From NCBI RefSeq assembly GCF_016741875.1, contig NZ_JAERRF010000001.1:186001-250000 (forward strand): DNA of 64,000 nucleotides, given 5' to 3'. The translations under genes were made by a program, and so were the position numbers. The stretch is from Streptomyces coffeae (GTDB lineage Bacteria > Actinomycetota > Actinomycetes > Streptomycetales > Streptomycetaceae). Of the stretch, positions 62,498-64,000 are shown one piece after another; the stretch's first letter is position 1, and every line of letters starts with the position of its first letter. The notes under the pieces were generated by a model. That model was given only the letters and a program-made list of their open reading frames with translations, had not been told where the DNA came from and ran no database searches.

Positions 62498-63337
62498 TCA
62501 GGCCAGGAATGCCGTCGTGGTCGACACGAAGTGGACCGGGTCGTCCAGCCAGGGGAAGTGGGCCGTGGCGGGTTGGGTGGTGAGGTGAGGGGTGGGGAGG
62601 AGTTCGGCGAGGGCGGCTACGGATGAGGGAGGGGAGTTCAGGTCGAACTCTCCGGCGAGGAGCAGCACCGGCTGGTGGAAGTCGCTGAGGGCGGTGCGGG
62701 TGGTGTCAGGGGTGAAGGCGCCTTCGGAGGCGTAGACGGCGGCGGCCTCGTTGTTGCGCTGGGTGTTCTCCGCGGCCTGGTGGGCCTGGGCGGTGGCGTC
62801 CCAGTGGCCGTAGCGGAAGGGGGCGATGGCCTGCCAGGAGTCGGGGGTGGCAGTGCCGGAGACCATCGCTTCCAGGGCGGCGAACGCCGTGGGGAACCAG
62901 GGTTCGTCCTGGCGGAGGAGGGCCGTTTCGCGGCGGAGATCGGAGGAGATCGTGATGCCCAGCGCCATGGGGCTGGGCGTGATCAGGGCCAGTTTGCGGA
63001 TGCGGTCCGGGTGGTGTTCCGCGTAGCGGACGGCCAGGTTGGTGCCGCCGGAGTGGGCGAGCAGGTCGGCGCGGTCGAGGCCGAGGTGGACGCGGAGGGC
63101 TTCCACGTCGGGAACGAGGCGGTCGCAGCGGTAGGTGGTGGAGTCCTCCGGGGTGGCAGAACGGCCCGTACCGCGGAGGTGCAGTGTGATCAGCCGGTGG
63201 TGGGCGGAGAGACCGCCGAGGTCGCCCAGGTAGACGGGGTCCTGTAGCGGGCCGCCGGGGATGACGATCAGCGGCGGTCCGTCTCCGACCACGTCATAGG
63301 CGAGTTCGGTGCCATCGGGTGCAAAGAACGCAGGCAT
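62498..63337 (-). CDS. Alpha/beta hydrolase (proline iminopeptidase-like)
   Basis: This 279-residue protein has the oxyanion-hole motif VIPGGPLQDP, the nucleophile Ser in LLAHSGGTNLAVRYA, and the catalytic acid and His regions in LLLAGEFDLNSPPSS and ATAHFPWLDDPVHF. The HxSGG elbow instead of GxSxG fits the prolyl-aminopeptidase/epoxide-hydrolase-like branch. It lies 58 bp upstream of the aldo/keto reductase on the same strand. Substrate is unknown. Many codons end in GG-type patterns, so base use is even more GC-biased than the neighbours. Confidence 0.9.
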   Translation of the reverse strand: MPAFFAPDGTELAYDVVGDGPPLIVIPGGPLQDPVYLGDLGGLSAHHRLITLHLRGTGRSATPEDSTTYRCDRLVPDVEALRVHLGLDRADLLAHSGGTNLAVRYAEHHPDRIRKLALITPSPMALGITISSDLRRETALLRQDEPWFPTAFAALEAMVSGTATPDSWQAIAPFRYGHWDATAQAHQAAENTQRNNEAAAVYASEGAFTPDTTRTALSDFHQPVLLLAGEFDLNSPPSSVAALAELLPTPHLTTQPATAHFPWLDDPVHFVSTTTAFLA

Positions 63338-63367
63338 GGGCGTGACCTTTCAGGGGAGGGTGCGGGT

Positions 63368-63562
63368 ATGGAATCGATCGGGGAGGGACCGCTGTCGGAC
63401 GAGGAATTCGCCATGCTGCGCGCGCTGTTGAAGCGGTACTGCTCGGAGGAGCTCGACCAGTGGGAGGCGTTGCAGACGGCCACACCGTACGGACCGGTCT
63501 ACATCACCATGAGCCGGGGGCTGCCACCGGACACGGAGCCGTCCGCCTATCGGCCGATCTGA
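63368..63562 (+). CDS. Small conserved Streptomyces protein (64 aa)
   Basis: This 64-residue acidic protein reads MESIGEGPLSDEEFAMLRAL, then LKRYCSEELDQWEALQTATP and YGPVYITMSRGLPP. I recall very similar small proteins of unknown function in Streptomyces. It has helical segments, one cysteine and no signal peptide. GGGAGGG lies about ten bases before the ATG. It is divergent from the alpha/beta hydrolase with a 30-bp gap, so the promoters overlap. Confidence 0.7.
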   Translation: MESIGEGPLSDEEFAMLRALLKRYCSEELDQWEALQTATPYGPVYITMSRGLPPDTEPSAYRPI

Positions 63563-63770
63563 GCGAGGTATCAGACGCGCTGCTCCCACCAACCACCAAC
63601 CACCAGCCACCACTCACCAGTCGGCAGCGTCGGTCTGTTCTTACGCGGCATGGCTCCCGGGCTGGTTCGGTGCGCGGGGCGTAGGCGTCGTCAGCGTCAT
63701 GGGCGCAGGGTGGCACGGTCCGCTTCGGCGAGCCACCACATTTCCGGGGACTCCGGGGTAGAAAGGGCGC

Positions 63771-64000
63771 ATGCCGACGAGCTCGCCCCTGCCCGTTCCC
63801 GAGTCCGATGTCGAGGCGATGGTGAACGCCTTGCTGGTCGCCTCCCGGCTGCTGGTCGCGGTCTCGGCGCGGTCGTTGGCGGCGGTGGAGGAGACACTCA
63901 CGCTGCCGCAGTTCCGGATGCTGGTGGTGCTGGAGAACAGCGGGCAGCTCAGCCTGTCGCGGCTGGCCGAGGAGTTGGGGGTGCAGCCGTCCACGGCGAT
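63771..64000 (+). CDS. MarR-family regulator (3' end cut by window edge)
   Basis: The first 76 codons are present. A helical N-terminal dimerisation segment (VEAMVNALLVASRLLVAVSA) is followed by LTLPQFRMLVVLENSGQLSL and SRLAEELGVQPSTA, the start of the MarR winged helix. GAAAGGG precedes the ATG at 63771. The recognition helix and wing lie beyond the window. Target is unknown. Confidence 0.85.
   Translation, partial: MPTSSPLPVPESDVEAMVNALLVASRLLVAVSARSLAAVEETLTLPQFRMLVVLENSGQLSLSRLAEELGVQPSTA

Noticed and set aside
57058..64000. A second copy of the tRNA-Thr 3' end as an attR site
   Set aside because: I scanned for TTCGAACCC and AGTCGGCT downstream and found only short chance matches.

Overview
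The window is chromosomal DNA from a high-GC actinomycete, almost certainly Streptomyces. Codon third positions are overwhelmingly G or C. Many genes start with GTG, and neighbouring genes often overlap by four bases (ATGA or GTGA). Gene content (Lsr2, ClpC, mycothiol genes mshA and mshD, CarD, the msiK sugar ATPase, PhoR-PhoP) matches a Streptomyces core region. The species cannot be named from the sequence alone.

Positions 1-20.6 kb are core metabolism and protein quality control. They hold a MidA-type methyltransferase (cut by the window edge), a two-component system, an ArsR regulator facing a quinone oxidoreductase, a DUF5937-ArsR regulator with a striking palindrome, and a threonine-aldolase-like enzyme. 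A cofactor operon follows (DUF2520 protein, panC, nadB, nadC, coaX) that feeds pantothenate/CoA and NAD synthesis. Then come a BlaI-type regulator, argA, lsr2, an SCO3374-family protein and clpC, which is preceded by three exact matches to the published ClgR motif.

Positions 20.6-32.1 kb hold a NACHT NTPase (possible antiphage protein), a GntR-like regulator, a secreted 5'-nucleotidase, mshD, and a polyphosphate module (ppk, CHAD protein, Nudix hydrolase). Between mshD and ppk lies about 0.9 kb of repetitive GC-rich DNA. Positions 32.1-40.4 kb hold a methyltransferase, mshA, a YbjN protein, a coupled three-gene unit (small membrane protein, ECF sigma factor, M48 membrane peptidase), an MFS exporter and phosphoglycerate mutase.

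Positions 40.4-57.1 kb hold a secreted protein, a 54-residue cysteine-rich peptide, phoU facing phoR-phoP across duplicated PHO boxes, an LpqE-like lipoprotein, and then the carD, ispD, ispF, cysS, rlmB and DoxX series. Next come a TetR regulator, a sugar-nucleotide transferase, a secreted protein, msiK and a tRNA-Thr(UGU) gene.

Positions 57.1-64 kb, beyond the tRNA, look like a decayed integration site. They hold an integrase C-terminal fragment, XRE-regulator and Nudix pseudogenes, an AraC regulator preceded by a small ORF with TTA codons, a GNAT enzyme, a truncated erythromycin esterase, an aldo/keto reductase, an alpha/beta hydrolase, a small conserved protein and the start of a MarR regulator.

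The best candidates for something undescribed are the small membrane protein-sigma factor-M48 peptidase locus, the NACHT protein, the cysteine-rich peptide beside phoU, and the regulatory palindromes at 6364-6392 and 45555-45596. All functions are assigned by reading motifs and from knowledge of families; no database search was run.
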